Below, piece by piece: positions 1 through 10,966 of a stretch of 64,000 bases of DNA. The notes under the pieces are model-generated. The model did not search any database and had not been told where the DNA came from. It saw only the letters and a list, made by a program, of their open reading frames with translations. The first letter of the stretch is position 1. Every line of letters starts with the position of its first letter. The translations under genes and the position numbers were made by a program. The DNA lies in assembly GCA_015501055.1 (NCBI GenBank), contig JADNYV010000097.1, positions 1-64,000 on the forward strand. The letters are read 5' to 3'. The DNA is from Mucidula mucida. Its lineage: Eukaryota > Basidiomycota > Agaricomycetes > Agaricales > Physalacriaceae.

Positions 1-1037
1 CATCCGGGGACGATGTCTGGGGGGTCTTGCGTTTCCTGCCCGAAGGTATCACCGTGGAATGTTGTCTCCGAGGCTGCTTCTTGGAAAGGGCGTTCGACGT
101 CTGCGGGCGCGGGATCTGGTTCTTCGCTGACAATTTTGCCCGTTTTGGAGACTTCGGGGACTCCGATGACGGTGACTGAATTCGAACGTGTTTTGAACCT
201 CGGGTTTTGGATGGTTTATCTGGTGCTGGTGTGGCCTCCGAAAGCGCGGTGGGCTGACTGGCCGCCATACGAGTTTCGACGAGCGGACGGTCTAAAATGA
301 CGGATGGGATCCTTCGACCGGGAAAATTGGATGTATGGGTGTTCCCCAAGAAAGAGAGGTAGACGAACATATTGAGAGCATGATCGATGGCTAACACAAT
401 GTCGATATCGTCGCCAAGCAGTGTGAGGTGGTCCTCCCTATGGTTTGGTCTGCGAGCGACATAATTTGAAAGATAAGGAAGCACGAAGCAGGGTGTAGCG
501 TTGCACGGATGACGGGAAAGTCGGAATAAGGAAATGTATATGATTGCGAGCATGCATGGAAAGACTCTCCATCGGGCTGCGTTTTACCTATGAATTTGTA
601 TTCATAGAACGGCTTCAAAGGAAGCGCCTGGCCGAAATCAGCAAGCAGCAAGACCATGCGAAGTGCGGATAACGTACAGTGGTAAATTTGGTACGATTGT
701 GGGTACCATTGGCATGGTTGCTCTTGTAAAGATCTGACATGGCTTGCAGATCTTCTCTCATCGGAACGAGTGCCCATTGCCCTTCCTTCAACAAGTCGAT
801 CATATCAGAACACACTAATGCCAGTCAAGATAAGACAAACGTAAACGAGGCGGCGGCTTACATTCAGCTTGAATGAGAGGTTTTCCATAATACTGGTGTA
901 TGTCGCCTCGTTCCAACCAAGGCAGTATTCGAGTTCGTCCAGCTAACCCATTGTTAGTTCGATCCAAGTACGGACTACTACCGAACACTCACCAAGTCGT
1001 GTTTATTCACGAACGAGTGCAGTTGACGCTCATCCAT
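1..1037 (-). CDS. HNH_2-related fungal protein, N-terminal HNH part absent; 3' end beyond window
   Basis: Minus-strand multi-exon gene. Exon 1 is 1037-993 (MDERQLHSFVNKHDL) and a 50-nt intron follows. Exon 2 is 942-862 (27 codons, contains ELEYCLGWNEATY). The next coding block ends at 678 and contains LLKEGQWALVP; a 50-nt intron follows and coding resumes at 627. The order LEY-LGW, then GQWALVP, then FPYSDFPVIRATLHP resembles the region downstream of the HNH motif in fungal HNH_2 (PF13391) proteins, but no Cys/His HNH core is present. Two joins are uncertain. The acceptor at 815 gives the wrong phase, although a later acceptor near 785 would keep frame. Near 450-490 the frame changes before a stop-free stretch (DDIDIVLAIDHALNMF, then a Lys/Arg/Ser-rich tail) that runs off the left edge. 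The joins could be one-base lesions or missed introns. It lies divergent to the HNH gene at 1526. Gene reality is fairly sure; the family link is inferred. Confidence 0.55.
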
Positions 1038-1525
1038 TCCGGGTTTGGTAGTTATATCGCGCAAAGATACATAGGAAGACATAGTTGTGTAGTAGTAGGT
1101 TCTTTGTCGACAGTCGTGATGGTGGTTGAATTCAGGTGTTCTTGTGACAGTGATGGTCTCGTGATGTTTTCTTTCTTGACCGAAAGCCTTAGGGTCACGG
1201 CCTCCAAATCAATACCGTGTCACGTCGTGCAACGAAGTTGTCTGCTATCACACTCGCTGTGGTAAATGTCCATAGTAAGGAGCTCCCCGGACTACCTTCT
1301 ACTGTACAAAAGCCTCGAACTGTGCCCGCGCCTTGTCTCCTAAGCGCCTTTCACCGAGTCTTAACCAAGATCAAAATGTCAGGGCTTCAGCGCCTCTTGT
1401 TCCAAGATAAGGTTCCGTCACTCGTTAGCACCACCGGCCAGTCGACTACCCCCATTTTGAACAACAATAGTCATCGGCTAATCCACTAGAAAAGGAACCG
1501 GATGGTCGCCGTCTTTTGGCTCTAC
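1038..1525. promoter_or_regulatory. Intergenic region between two divergent HNH-type genes
   Basis: About 490 bp separate the two divergent starts. It should hold both promoters. I see no clear TATA box, and the short ORFs here look random. An extra 5' exon of the rightward gene could lie here, because its ATG choice is not certain. Confidence 0.3.
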
Positions 1526-3041
1526 ATGGCCTCACCAGACGCCTCTGCTTCCATTCTGGGCTCTCCAAATCGCTCCAATGCTTCATTGTTGCCTGGGGCA
1601 ACGACACCGCAAAACACCAACTTCGTTCTGGAGCCCCGCGACGAGGACGACGACGTGTTTCTGGCAACACCACAAGACCCGAACGTGCAGCGGACGATGG
1701 GCCTACAGCTCCCTCCCATCAAACATACCCCCAATATTAGAGATCCTATCGCTGAAAAGCGTAATTCGGCTGCGACCCGTGCGCGTACAGCTGCGGCTGC
1801 ACCAGCAGGTACTCGTTGTGTGCTGACCCAAGAGCCGAACGCAAAAGGTGGCACCGTGCAGGCAGCCCACGCCATTCCGCGAAGCTGGCAGAAATCTGTT
1901 CCAGACCGAGTACGGTCTATTCCTCATCTTCACGCTCGTTCACTGATACCGCTTTTTTAAAAGATCCGGAATATAGAGTATCATCTAGGTTTTCCCAACG
2001 CGAAGATGTTGAATCTTGATACCCGTTGGAACATCATGTTTTGTGAGTTGAGTTCACAGTTGCCTTATGTCGGCTAATCTTCAAAGTGCTTGTTATATAC
2101 CATCTATTCTACGATCACGACGGTTTCATATTTCTTCCTGCGATGGAAGTCATCAACGCCATCTATAACTTCACCATGAAAAATCGGCAACTTGCAGCGG
2201 CAAAGCAGAAACTGGTTTACTATCTCACGGTAGGACTGTCCTTTTCTCTTTCGGGCATTCTGGCTCATCGGCTTTAGGCTTTTCCAACACCGCCTGAGGG
2301 ATGGCAATACTCTACGGTGCCTGTCAAAATGTCTGCGCATCATTCTATCTTTCGTAAGATCTGGCGGAAGGTTAAACGAAACGGGAAGACTGAACACGAA
2401 GAGACAGCCAAATACCAACGATTCAAGTACCCTTTCCACACCCTCCCCTTGGCAAACATACATGTCAATCCCTGCCTCATGATTATCAGTGCGTGGAAGA
2501 CTGTCAACAAGTTGACCGAACACCCTGTGTGGACCCAAGAACAGAAGGTTGCAATCTACCAAATTCGCTGGATCGTAAACGAATGGATATCTCCCGCGGA
2601 TCCAAACTTCCAGCCCGACCCTCGTGTCGATCGTCCATTCGCTCATCCTCGCAGGTTAGTCTGCAATTCTCATCCGCGTCAGACAGACGACTCACCGGTG
2701 CATACAGGGCTCATAATACTAGAGCGACAGCTGCTAACAATGCCAATGCAGTAGCTGGACCCTCGACTCTGCCATCTACTCGGCAAGAGGAAATGGATGA
2801 CGAGAACGCTGCGGCTGGACCAGCACACGCAGTAGCTGGTCCCTCGACTCTGCCATCTACTCGGCAAGAGGAAATGTATGACGAGAACGCTGCCGCCGGA
2901 CCCCATTCGCAGCCGGCGACGCTGGAGGACTCCTCCGAGACTACTATTCCGCTTCGGCGCTCGAAGCGTAAGCTGGCTGTGTCTGATGGTAAAGGGGGAG
3001 ACATGGTCGCTCAGGCCTCGAAGCGCGCGCGTAATGATTGA
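1526..3041 (+). CDS. HNH nuclease domain protein (HNH_2-like), five exons
   Basis: Exons 1526-1909, 1964-2042, 2087-2229, 2278-2654 and 2708-3041 splice in phase to 438 codons plus stop. Introns are 54, 44, 48 and 53 nt. Residues about 97-118 carry the HNH-like entry RCVLT...VQAAHAIPRS. Across the first two splices follow IEYHLGF, then LNLDTRWNIMF, then FYDHDGFIFLP, the usual order in fungal HNH_2 proteins. Later comes a conserved KYPFHTLPLANIHVNPCLMI-like strand region. The C-terminus is disordered, with a duplicated 27-residue unit and basic nuclear-localisation-like motifs (RRSKRKL, SKRARND). Such proteins are predicted endonucleases of unknown cellular role. I started at the ATG of MASPDAS; an in-frame ATG lies 24 nt upstream. 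Exon phases all agree, so the model is good; catalytic activity is inferred only. Confidence 0.72.
2748..2909 (+). repeat. Two-copy 81-bp in-frame tandem repeat in the HNH gene
   Basis: The unit 2748-2828 is repeated at 2829-2909 with few changes. It encodes a 27-residue Ala/Pro/Ser/Glu-rich segment containing AVAGPSTLPSTRQEEM. The period is a multiple of three, so the repeat lengthens the disordered tail without breaking frame. Confidence 0.9.
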
Positions 3042-3569
3042 CATGACCGTTTCGGATCATCGTGTAGTACAAGCGGCAAATGTGTATAATGTATTTACGA
3101 CTCTGTATAATGTAGAGGATTCGATGATAACTATATACCAGTCCCAACGAAGATGAGATCTAACTTTGTCGCTTGATCATCATCCACTGAATCGTTTCGT
3201 TGCCGCTTGAAACTTCATGTTGATCTAGATGTACAGACAAAAGGAAGTTCTGGTTCGGACAAAGCGACGCTACGAACAGTGTTAGCCACAAAAGTGATTA
3301 TACTTGCCGGAAAGAACCGTGACGGATGCCCATTGCATCGTCAATCATCAACATTTGGACGTTCGAAGAACATCACGTAAAAGATTCTTTCGTCTCGAGC
3401 GAGGAAACATACTACACGATAGAGTGCATGTACATTACTGTAGAATACGATAAACAACAATCTTTGCGTTAAAAGGACTTGCGTGCATCACAGAACAGGC
3501 GTTGGTATCGATTATCTGCGGCAAGATTGAGTAGATCAAGTAAGTATTATTCGCACAATTCTCATGCGG
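3042..3569. other. No gene seen
   Basis: AT-richer intergenic DNA between the convergent ends of the HNH gene and the F-box relic. No ORF with protein-like composition and no repeat shared with the rest of the window was recognised. Confidence 0.4.
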
Positions 3570-5181
3570 GACTTACCATGAAAAATAAGGCTTAGCCTTG
3601 GAGTACACGGACGCTCCGCGAGGTCTTTAAGGGAGCGATACACCTCTGTATCGGTGTCGAGAGCGGAGGAAACTGGGAATCAAAGAAGCCAATTGCACCC
3701 CGACATGCACCTGGATAGATCTCAATCGCGAAGGACCACGGCTGCGAATCGTACTTTGCCGACAACGTTCGATAAACACAGAGACGTCCATCAAGATAGA
3801 TTCAATAAAATCATGAAGGACCTTGTCGCTTTCGTGGCCCTGCCAGTGGAAGGCATTATCGAGATCCTTTTCATCCTGCGCGAGTGAAAGGACACGTCAA
3901 AGTCACTAGAAGTTCTCAGAACATGCTGGTAAGACTCAGCAAAGAGAAGGAATCAAGAATCTCAAAAATCTCGTAGTGAATGGCCCCCGGCAAAGGTGTA
4001 AACATCAGCTCAAGTTCGCTGAGTTGTGGCGCTTCGTGGAAGAGCTCACGAAGGTGTCGTCCGGAGTCCTGGGGAAGAATGCCATGGATCACAAGACGAC
4101 AAGAGCATCACATCTGGAGCGGCGGATATAGTTGAGAATGGGAGCAAGAGATATCGACGGAGGGGGCGTTTCTGGCGGTTCAAGAGGCATTACTTGCAAT
4201 GTCGTTACTGAAGGACGATAAGAATATCCAGGACTGCAGCACATCCAACCGTGAGTGTCGAACGGAAGAGGGAATCATGTATTCAATGCGGGAGGATTGT
4301 TGTGACGGTCATGGAAATTGGGCATGAGTTTCAGATGGGTTAACTGCGTTGACAGGCGAAGGATACGACGCAGAGATGGCGGCAATTGAACATCATGCGG
4401 CGTGTTGTTGAATTTGATTGTGAGATGAGTCAATTGATCCCAAGGCAAATCAAGTAGGAGCCGTAAGCGTAAACCGCCACATGAGCGGTGCGCAGCCTCG
4501 GCGCCGCCGCAAAAGCGTGTATAGAAGATACGTGTTTCACAGGATCTACAGCATCGCCAAAATCGATGTGGATATGTTCGAGTCGAGGAAGACGAAGAGG
4601 CTCGTCCAGAATATAACGAAGGATGTCCCAATAGGCAATGCGGTCGAACGTAAGCGAGCGCCACTGAAGTGAGCGCTCAAACAGCAGGCGAAGAATAAGC
4701 TGGAGGGGTGCTGGAAAGGCTGTGCTCTGAACGCGTGGAATCCACAGGCCCCTCGTCTCGAGCTTGAGGTCGAACGGCGCTCTATCCCGTTCCTTCAAGA
4801 GGCATTCGAGATTTCCCGTGAGTGGAAGGATTGCCGCCGTCCCAGCGTCAACGTTTCCGATGACCAGCCGTAGAGCAAATGGAACAGTGTTCATGATTGT
4901 CCTCCATCGATGACATACGTGGGCCGGCGTTCGAAGGATTGGGGAGCCCTCCTCGAATTCCTAGGCCAGAAGCCCGAACCCGCATAGAAGACGTAGGTCA
5001 CCGCGGGCAAGTTGCTGAAAATCATCTGCAGGACCTCGGTAGGCAGACCGTCAATGGACACGCTGCCGACTGGGAACAGAGCAAGACACGAGGAATCCTG
5101 CTGATGATTCATGTCCTCGGCGGGGGCAGCGACGAGCTGGCGACGCAACATGCTGGCTATGGAGAGGAATAGTCGCGACAT
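3570..5181 (-). pseudogene. F-box / leucine-rich-repeat protein relic
   Basis: The minus strand starts at 5181 with about 45 residues and then an F-box core, DGLPTEVLQMIFSNLP. After a gap, 4894-4440 encodes an LRR-like segment with PLRLPRLEHIHIDFGDAVD. Near 4450 the frame jumps by one base: one frame ends in TAHVAVYAYGSYLICL and another continues as LPWDQLTHLTIKFNN. More LRR-like stretches follow in shifting frames, for example LRELFHEAPQLSELELMF near 4050-3990. The last coding-like block (DTDTEVYRSLKDLAERP) ends near 3575. F-box proteins normally serve as substrate adaptors of SCF ubiquitin ligases and form large families in agaricomycetes. The segment between the F-box and the first LRR also lacks the usual helical pattern. 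I read this as a decayed gene; some breaks could be introns. Confidence 0.55.
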
Positions 5182-6704
5182 AGCAAGGTGGACCGACTGG
5201 GATGCGACAGCTCCAAGATTGGGAGGATTGTCGTGGCGGTGATGGGTGCACGAAGGCAGGACGCAAGATGCCTTGGCCTTCTACAGCTTTTGTCTTCGTG
5301 GGAAAATGACAGGAAGTCTGGTCCGTCTCAAATGGGCCCACCATCCCAGGTCTTTGACACAACATCCTGTGGTCCAAGAGTCGAGGGGAAGGTATAATGG
5401 AACGAAAGCCTGTTGCCTTTTTGTGAGCATTGTCTATGTAGAACAAAAAATCAATAAGCACGGTCGGCACATGTACGATTACGTGGTCGAGGTGACGATG
5501 AAACAAGCTCTATTATCCAACGAATACTTGGAGCCTGCGACGGCATGGTGGCGTCTGGCGGCGATATGATGGTCTATCACGTCGGGGAGGGCAGATCATA
5601 TAAGAAAAGAGGAAGACATCCAATCCAAAGCGTCGCTTTTTGAATATGGGTCGGTTCATGTATGAGCCGTTAGGATAGACGGGAGACAAATATCTGTCGA
5701 ATTGATGAGGCCTTGTCCTATCTCTGCATGTGAACAGCGTATGTCATACCTGGTTCCGAGAGCTATTGTCCTCAATCGTTCGAGACAGGGTGACACGGCG
5801 ATGCACCACCGCAATTTGAAAGCCTTAAGCAGCAAGGGCAAGCATAACTGAAGACCGTCACACCTTTATGAAAAGCAGTAAGTTAATTGTTTTCTGGTCC
5901 GGTAATAGCTCAAAAATCGATTCTGGCGCGCGTGCATTGATGAAAGTTGAAAACTCGGGTTGCCCGTGACGGTAAGAATGAAGAGAGTCGATCCACATCA
6001 ACAAGTCGATCAACAATATGCTGAATTTCTTAGCTAATGCATGTCATTCGATGCGACTCGGACTGTGGCGCGTACATTGGGTTGCTTGGAAGTTCAAGGC
6101 AATTCGCCGCTCGCGTGAAATACGGAGAAGACTATTAAGTGCTTACTTACTACGGTGAGGCATGAGCATCGTTCCAGTGCGCTTATGATGATCATCAATC
6201 AGCATACTCTCGCGAATCAAGTAAGTACCAGGAATTCCAAGGCCACTTGCTCATCCATACGTGGGTAGCCTCACTGTGAATGTTCTACGTCACATTGGCA
6301 TACTATTGCCTATCTTCTCTTCTGCCTAACATTCAAGCACAGTATATCTTTCCGTGGACACACCTGGATTTGAGTTCATTTTTTGCTGGCCAGATGTCAA
6401 GACTTAACACTTTCCCCCTCCACCTCGTTTTGAGCACCCGCTCAAGGCACAGAAATGGAACACTCGCACTTAATTTGGAGGCAAATCAGGTGGTGTTATG
6501 TTTATTTTTATCAACGGTCAGAAACTTCAAGAAAGTATGTACCTATTTCTGCCTAAAACAAGGACTGACGGTCTGCTCCTTACCTTCGTCCAGGCCTTTT
6601 TCGATGGAATCATTAACGGCATTGGCCACGCACGTCTTCAATTTCACGTGCCCTAGATGATTGCTACTGGATACACGTGTGATGCGCGCTCAACTTTTTT
6701 ACGA
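5182..6704. other. No convincing gene
   Basis: Short overlapping ORFs occur on both strands. None has protein-like composition, a recognisable domain or a consistent splice model. No copy of this stretch was recognised elsewhere in the window. Confidence 0.35.
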
Positions 6705-6998
6705 TTAACGGCCGCGAATGGGAATCCGTCCTCCTTCAAGAACGCGGGAACAACGCGCGCTGATGATTTCTGAACACTGTGAGGGCGAATTGGTTAGTGC
6801 ATGCTTGTGATTGTCTCTTCGTTTTATTCCATATTCTACCCACAGTGTCATAATATTCTCTTCTTGGGTCCAGTCATCGTCCACTACCCGAACCGATTTC
6901 TTGCCAAAAACAGAAGCTGCTTCGTATAACGCTGAGAACTTCATAATAGTGGCTTTGGTGATAAATGAGAAGTCATAAAGATCAGGAGGCCGGCGCAA
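6705..6998 (-). CDS. Hypothetical ORF, possibly a gene fragment
   Basis: This minus-strand ORF of 97 codons reads like protein (VRVVDDDWTQEENIMTLWVEY, with mixed charged and hydrophobic residues). I recognise no family. There is no obvious upstream exon, and it ends beside the left edge of the duplicated module at 7045. It may be the remnant of a gene truncated by arrival of that module, or it may be chance. Confidence 0.25.
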   Translation of the reverse strand: MRRPPDLYDFSFITKATIMKFSALYEAASVFGKKSVRVVDDDWTQEENIMTLWVEYGIKRRDNHKHALTNSPSQCSEIISARCSRVLEGGRIPIRGR

Positions 6999-8180
6999 TT
7001 TGTATTGAAAGTGTGGTAGTGCGTCTATTATATCTCCTATACCAGAAAAGAACTAAATAAAAGCGATGTAGAACGCGCATGCTTCGGATTTCTGCGAAGC
7101 CTCAGGCTAATTCACAGAAATTCGCTATTGTCGAAACTGCCTCGTTGTCTACAGGACCCACGTAGCATCGACTTCTTCCTTCACCACGCAATTCATTGAG
7201 ACTCTTATTTTGTGCACGGTGCGGCGATGGGCACACGAAACTCAAGCGCTTGATATGATTGCTACGCCAGGCTATTTGATTGCTTGCAGGAAAAAAGAAG
7301 ACTTACAGGGTTAAAGAACGTATAGGCCTTGACGCTTTGAAGATCGTATTTCAAAACGCTGGTCAAAGGACCACTTTGTCGGCCGAGACGCGTTTAATGC
7401 TAGCGGAACGGTTGCTCTTCAAAAGTACTCATCTCCTCCAACTCTGTTCTGTATATCGAAGTTCAGACTCTGTTTGTGTTTACAGAGCATCGTAACGTCG
7501 TCGTAGTCCGTGCATCGAGTTTACCGCGTGTACTGGTAGGCGCCCCAAATTTGGTCAAGCCTTCCCTCGGATGAACTCAGCATTGGATCGCCCTTGAATC
7601 GCTCGGAAAAGTCAGATCTCAGATCCGATGACACCAAATATGGCACTCCTTCTGCCCCCAAGAACAGATATGCTCCTTGTTACTATAGGCGCCTGTAGGT
7701 GCCATCCCTTTTAGGGTCTCCTCCTCGGCCCACGCGAACAAGCCGAGTGCTGGCGGAGCGCCTTCAAGACGCGTCGGTTTGACGATTGGGAAAGACGACT
7801 CGTAAGGCGCATGTATAATCTTTCAGAGGTACGTCTCACATCCTGTCTTCCTTCGGCCCTTTATCGATGAACAATGTTAGGTTAAATGTGACCAAATGCG
7901 CACCGCGCACCTTCTGTTCCGAGCAGCATCATCTCAGAGCTCGCGGGATGGTTGTTCATCACAGCCCGAAAGACTGTCAACTCCGAGTCGCCATAAATAT
8001 ACCACCTCTCAGGGTCCCCCGCCCCCACCCCCCCGCAAGTATCCGTCGCCTCTCAGATCTCATTATCTACTTAAGGGACGTTCCTATCATTGTTCTCCGA
8101 TTCACGTATAAGCGATGAGTGTTCCTCCGCTGTACATAAGGCTGAACTGAACTGTCGTGTTTCTACAACACTCGCTTTCC

Positions 8181-8385
8181 ATGGCCTTCTTCAAACGACT
8201 CTTCTTCTTCCTTACCATCTACCCCGATGTTCAACGCGCGTTGCAGGATCCGCAATACATTCCTCAGTTAATGAAGAAGCTGAGCGAGAGCCGGAACATT
8301 ACTTTGCTTATCGTGCGTCTGCTTCTACATGGCTTCACGCTATAGCTCACTCGATTCTGCGTAGCAAAGCACCTTTTTTGGGTAA
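8181..8385 (+). CDS. Spliced 50-residue microprotein, copy 1
   Basis: Exon 1 is 8181-8312, the intron is 8313-8364 (52 nt, GTGCGT..GTAG), and exon 2 is 8365-8385 (QSTFFG, stop). The protein begins MAFFKRLFFFLTIY, a basic plus very hydrophobic start, followed by a charged helix-like part (DVQRALQDPQYIPQLMKKL). A TATA-like CGTATAAG lies near 8103, about 75 bp upstream of the ATG. The same exon-intron layout and reading frame persist in the copies at 28027 and 43158 even though the surrounding DNA has diverged. This favours a real gene over chance. No family is recognised; membrane association of the N-terminus is a guess. Confidence 0.5.
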
Positions 8386-8436
8386 CGCCCGTCCTCCACT
8401 AGTGACTAGTCGGACCACCACGAACATGATTCTCGT

Positions 8437-8823
8437 TTAGCGCGTATATCCAAACAGGCCGTACGTGCGACGCGGCGTGGACCGCGGCTGTTGTCCTGTT
8501 GACGATCCATATCTCCTTCCTGTACAACAATATGAGTTCGGAGGTTTTCGAGGTGCGAGCGGGTTACTTTGCATAGACCGCGAGCTAATGATCTTCGACA
8601 ATAGCAACGCGTCACGCTCATCGGTCCAATCGTCTTCACCATCTTCCACACCATCCCAAATGTTCTTCTTTGGATTCTGATCGTTCAGGAAATCATACGC
8701 AGCACGCCGAACGCGGGAGTAGGCGTGGTCTTTGCTTTGCTTGCGTGTATTCCTTTGGTATTTCACATTGTGTGGTTTGAAGTTATCGCGTATATGCAGG
8801 ATGGTGGTAGTGATGAGCCGCAT
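8437..8823 (-). CDS. Acidic conserved minus-strand ORF, copy 1
   Basis: It encodes ILHIRDNFKPH, then YQRNTRKQSKDHAY, RVRRAAYDFLNDQNPKKN and the acidic WDGVEDGEDDWTDERDALL. The first two thirds are conserved in frame in the copies at 28.3, 43.4 and 48.0 kb; the tail after SKI diverges and may be intronic or untranslated. It runs convergent to the microprotein gene, and the two stops lie about 50 bp apart. The family is unknown. An intron acceptor precedes the conserved part in the other copies, so an upstream exon is likely. Confidence 0.45.
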   Translation of the reverse strand: MRLITTTILHIRDNFKPHNVKYQRNTRKQSKDHAYSRVRRAAYDFLNDQNPKKNIWDGVEDGEDDWTDERDALLLSKIISSRSMQSNPLAPRKPPNSYCCTGRRYGSSTGQQPRSTPRRTYGLFGYTR

Positions 8824-9240
8824 TCCGTTGGCACTGTAGATAATACTACCAGCACCTCGACGTAGAAGAGTTATTGTATTTGATACTTACCGTCTCATTA
8901 AAATGTCTCTCTAGATATAATGTAAACGATGACCTCAAATGGGATCTTATACCAGTAAGTACTGCAACAGCTGTCTCTCTGCTTTTTACGCGTCTCAATT
9001 ATTGTGAGATGACGCAGCGGTGAGTTGACCCGATTCGGAAATGCCTCTTCCTTCACCTCCATCATCCATGCTCAGCAATCGCTCTCGACAAAATTCGTTG
9101 CTGTCGATCCACACTTCGCTTGTAAATTGGAATTACGGAAGGGAAAATCATGCCTCGAAGGTTCTACGATATTTACGCCCTGCGACGTCCTCTATTCGCG
9201 GACCTGTCCTCGCTCTAGCAGCCGTCCACTCTCCTGGTGG

Positions 9241-10966
9241 TCTGCCTGGGCCGTACCATCGGCGTCGTCGAACAAATAGGCGCATAACGCAAGCCTGAGT
9301 GGATCCCCAGAGGGTGGTAGATGTGTGGGGGAGGGAGAACAAGCGGTGTTGCACGAATTCAGCTCAACGCAGGGCCTGGCCCGAGCTAGCAACAGGATCA
9401 TTCCTAGAAACGATACTGGTGAGGCAGAAACAGATGGATTCGCGGCCGTTGCGGAGTTCGTTGGTTCTCCAAGCATCTCGGTTTCCCCACCCTTCCTCGT
9501 TCCTCTGAGAACTCCCATCATCAATGCCTTTGACTAGAGTATTCCTGTTCTGCGACCAGGCAGCCAATCGTCGCTATGCCGGCGTCGGAAGCCCTGGGAT
9601 TTGGGATGGTAGTGCCAACTGGAAGCGCTGAAGGGCTTTAGGTGAGTTTCCTCTTTTTCATCTCTCCGATCTCAGTTATATTGATTTATTCTTTCCAGTC
9701 CTCTCGATTTCCGGCGCTATGCTGTAACACCAGCTCCTAGTCGTTCGTTGGTCCTCGGTGCCAAATGTCCTCGCACATCTTCACGCTCACTTTTATATGG
9801 ATAATGTCGACAGCCGCTGTCAATTATCGCGATTTTCTGCTATAGATCTTTTCCAAACCATATTCAAAGACCGCGGGGTGGGATCCAAACAACCTGCCCA
9901 CCCCAGTATGTCTTGGATAAAACCAAACGCCATCTCAAATCTTCTGGGGGCTCTTGGGCGAGCTGGTCGATCCAGATACCGTCGCATTGTCATTCAAGAC
10001 ATATCAAACTCGACACCCGCGCAGAAAGTTCCTCGCAATCCCGTCCAGCTCGTATCGATATTTGGGCCTTACCATACTGCATTCCTTGCCTCGTCATCGG
10101 CCGCTCGTCCGAATAATGTCTTTTACGTGCAGTCCCCCATCTCGCACCCTACTTGAAACGGGACTTCCGTATACACAATCAATTCAGCCAATCCTTACTT
10201 TCTCTCTGCTTCCTGCTACTGATTTTACGCCTTCTGATCGTACTGTTGATGCGGCTCCTGGAGGTATGACTCTCAAGGATATTCGGAATCGAAATACATG
10301 CTGACTTGTCTTCCTCAAGGTGTGCCAGGCAAACACTCTTACCTCGAATGTTGTTCAGGCTCGACTTGCGGTTCGCATGAAAGCAAGGCAGGCTAACTAT
10401 CGTCGAAGAAGGCGGTGGCGTAACAGTGTTAGCGGCCGGTGCTATCTCCGAAAGTGCTGTAGAGACAGAGAGAGAAAGTACCGCGTGGTCGATACGGACG
10501 ACATCTTTCTATCTTTGTGAGTCCACTTACCTGCATGCAAGGACTTGACGTTGACGCACGAACAAGAGTCTTGATACACCATTGTGTGTTGGTCAATGCT
10601 CATATTGAAAACGCGTTTGCTATGCTCGAACCTCGCAAGAGAAGGACATTCGTAGGATTAGCGACGACGAACTACTGCTTACTTCGCATTGGTTGCATCG
10701 CCTGATAGGTATTTCCGATCGTCTGATCCAATGCTGTTTTTGAAAGTCTTAGTCCTTCGCACGCGCCTATCGAAGAGCCTCAATCCGCACGGGTGGGTGT
10801 GCTCTACGCAACTTGCCACTGGATGGAGCATTTGAAGGCCCGTGCCGTCAAATTGGCGCCCGGCATGGACTGACAGATGCAATGTCGCAGCGTTCTCATA
10901 CAGCATTGATACACGCGGCACCTGGTCTCTCTCTTTCCCTCCACCATCGACGACTACCGGTACGCC
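9241..10966. other. Unassigned stretch with weak coding-like ORFs
   Basis: Several 60-130-codon plus-strand ORFs occur, the longest at 9758-10156, but frames do not join into a convincing splice model. The segment 10823-10890 resembles 47890-47960 (shared core ttggcgcccggcatg), so part of this stretch is also duplicated. Nothing with a known domain was seen. Confidence 0.35.

Larger units (their letters stand above)
7045..9240. repeat. Dispersed module copy 1
   Basis: Begins near the shared string aactaaata and matches 42117-44220 closely. It matches 26840-29100 more distantly, and its end matches the segment from 48003. Inside are a small spliced gene (8181-8385) and an acidic minus-strand ORF (8437-8823). 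The 5' part also has coding-like fragments, such as the stretch around 7805-7835 reading RFDDWERRLVRRMYNLSE, that are shared with the other copies but broken. This copy lies about 20 kb or more from the rest and is not followed by a family 1 gene. Confidence 0.75.
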
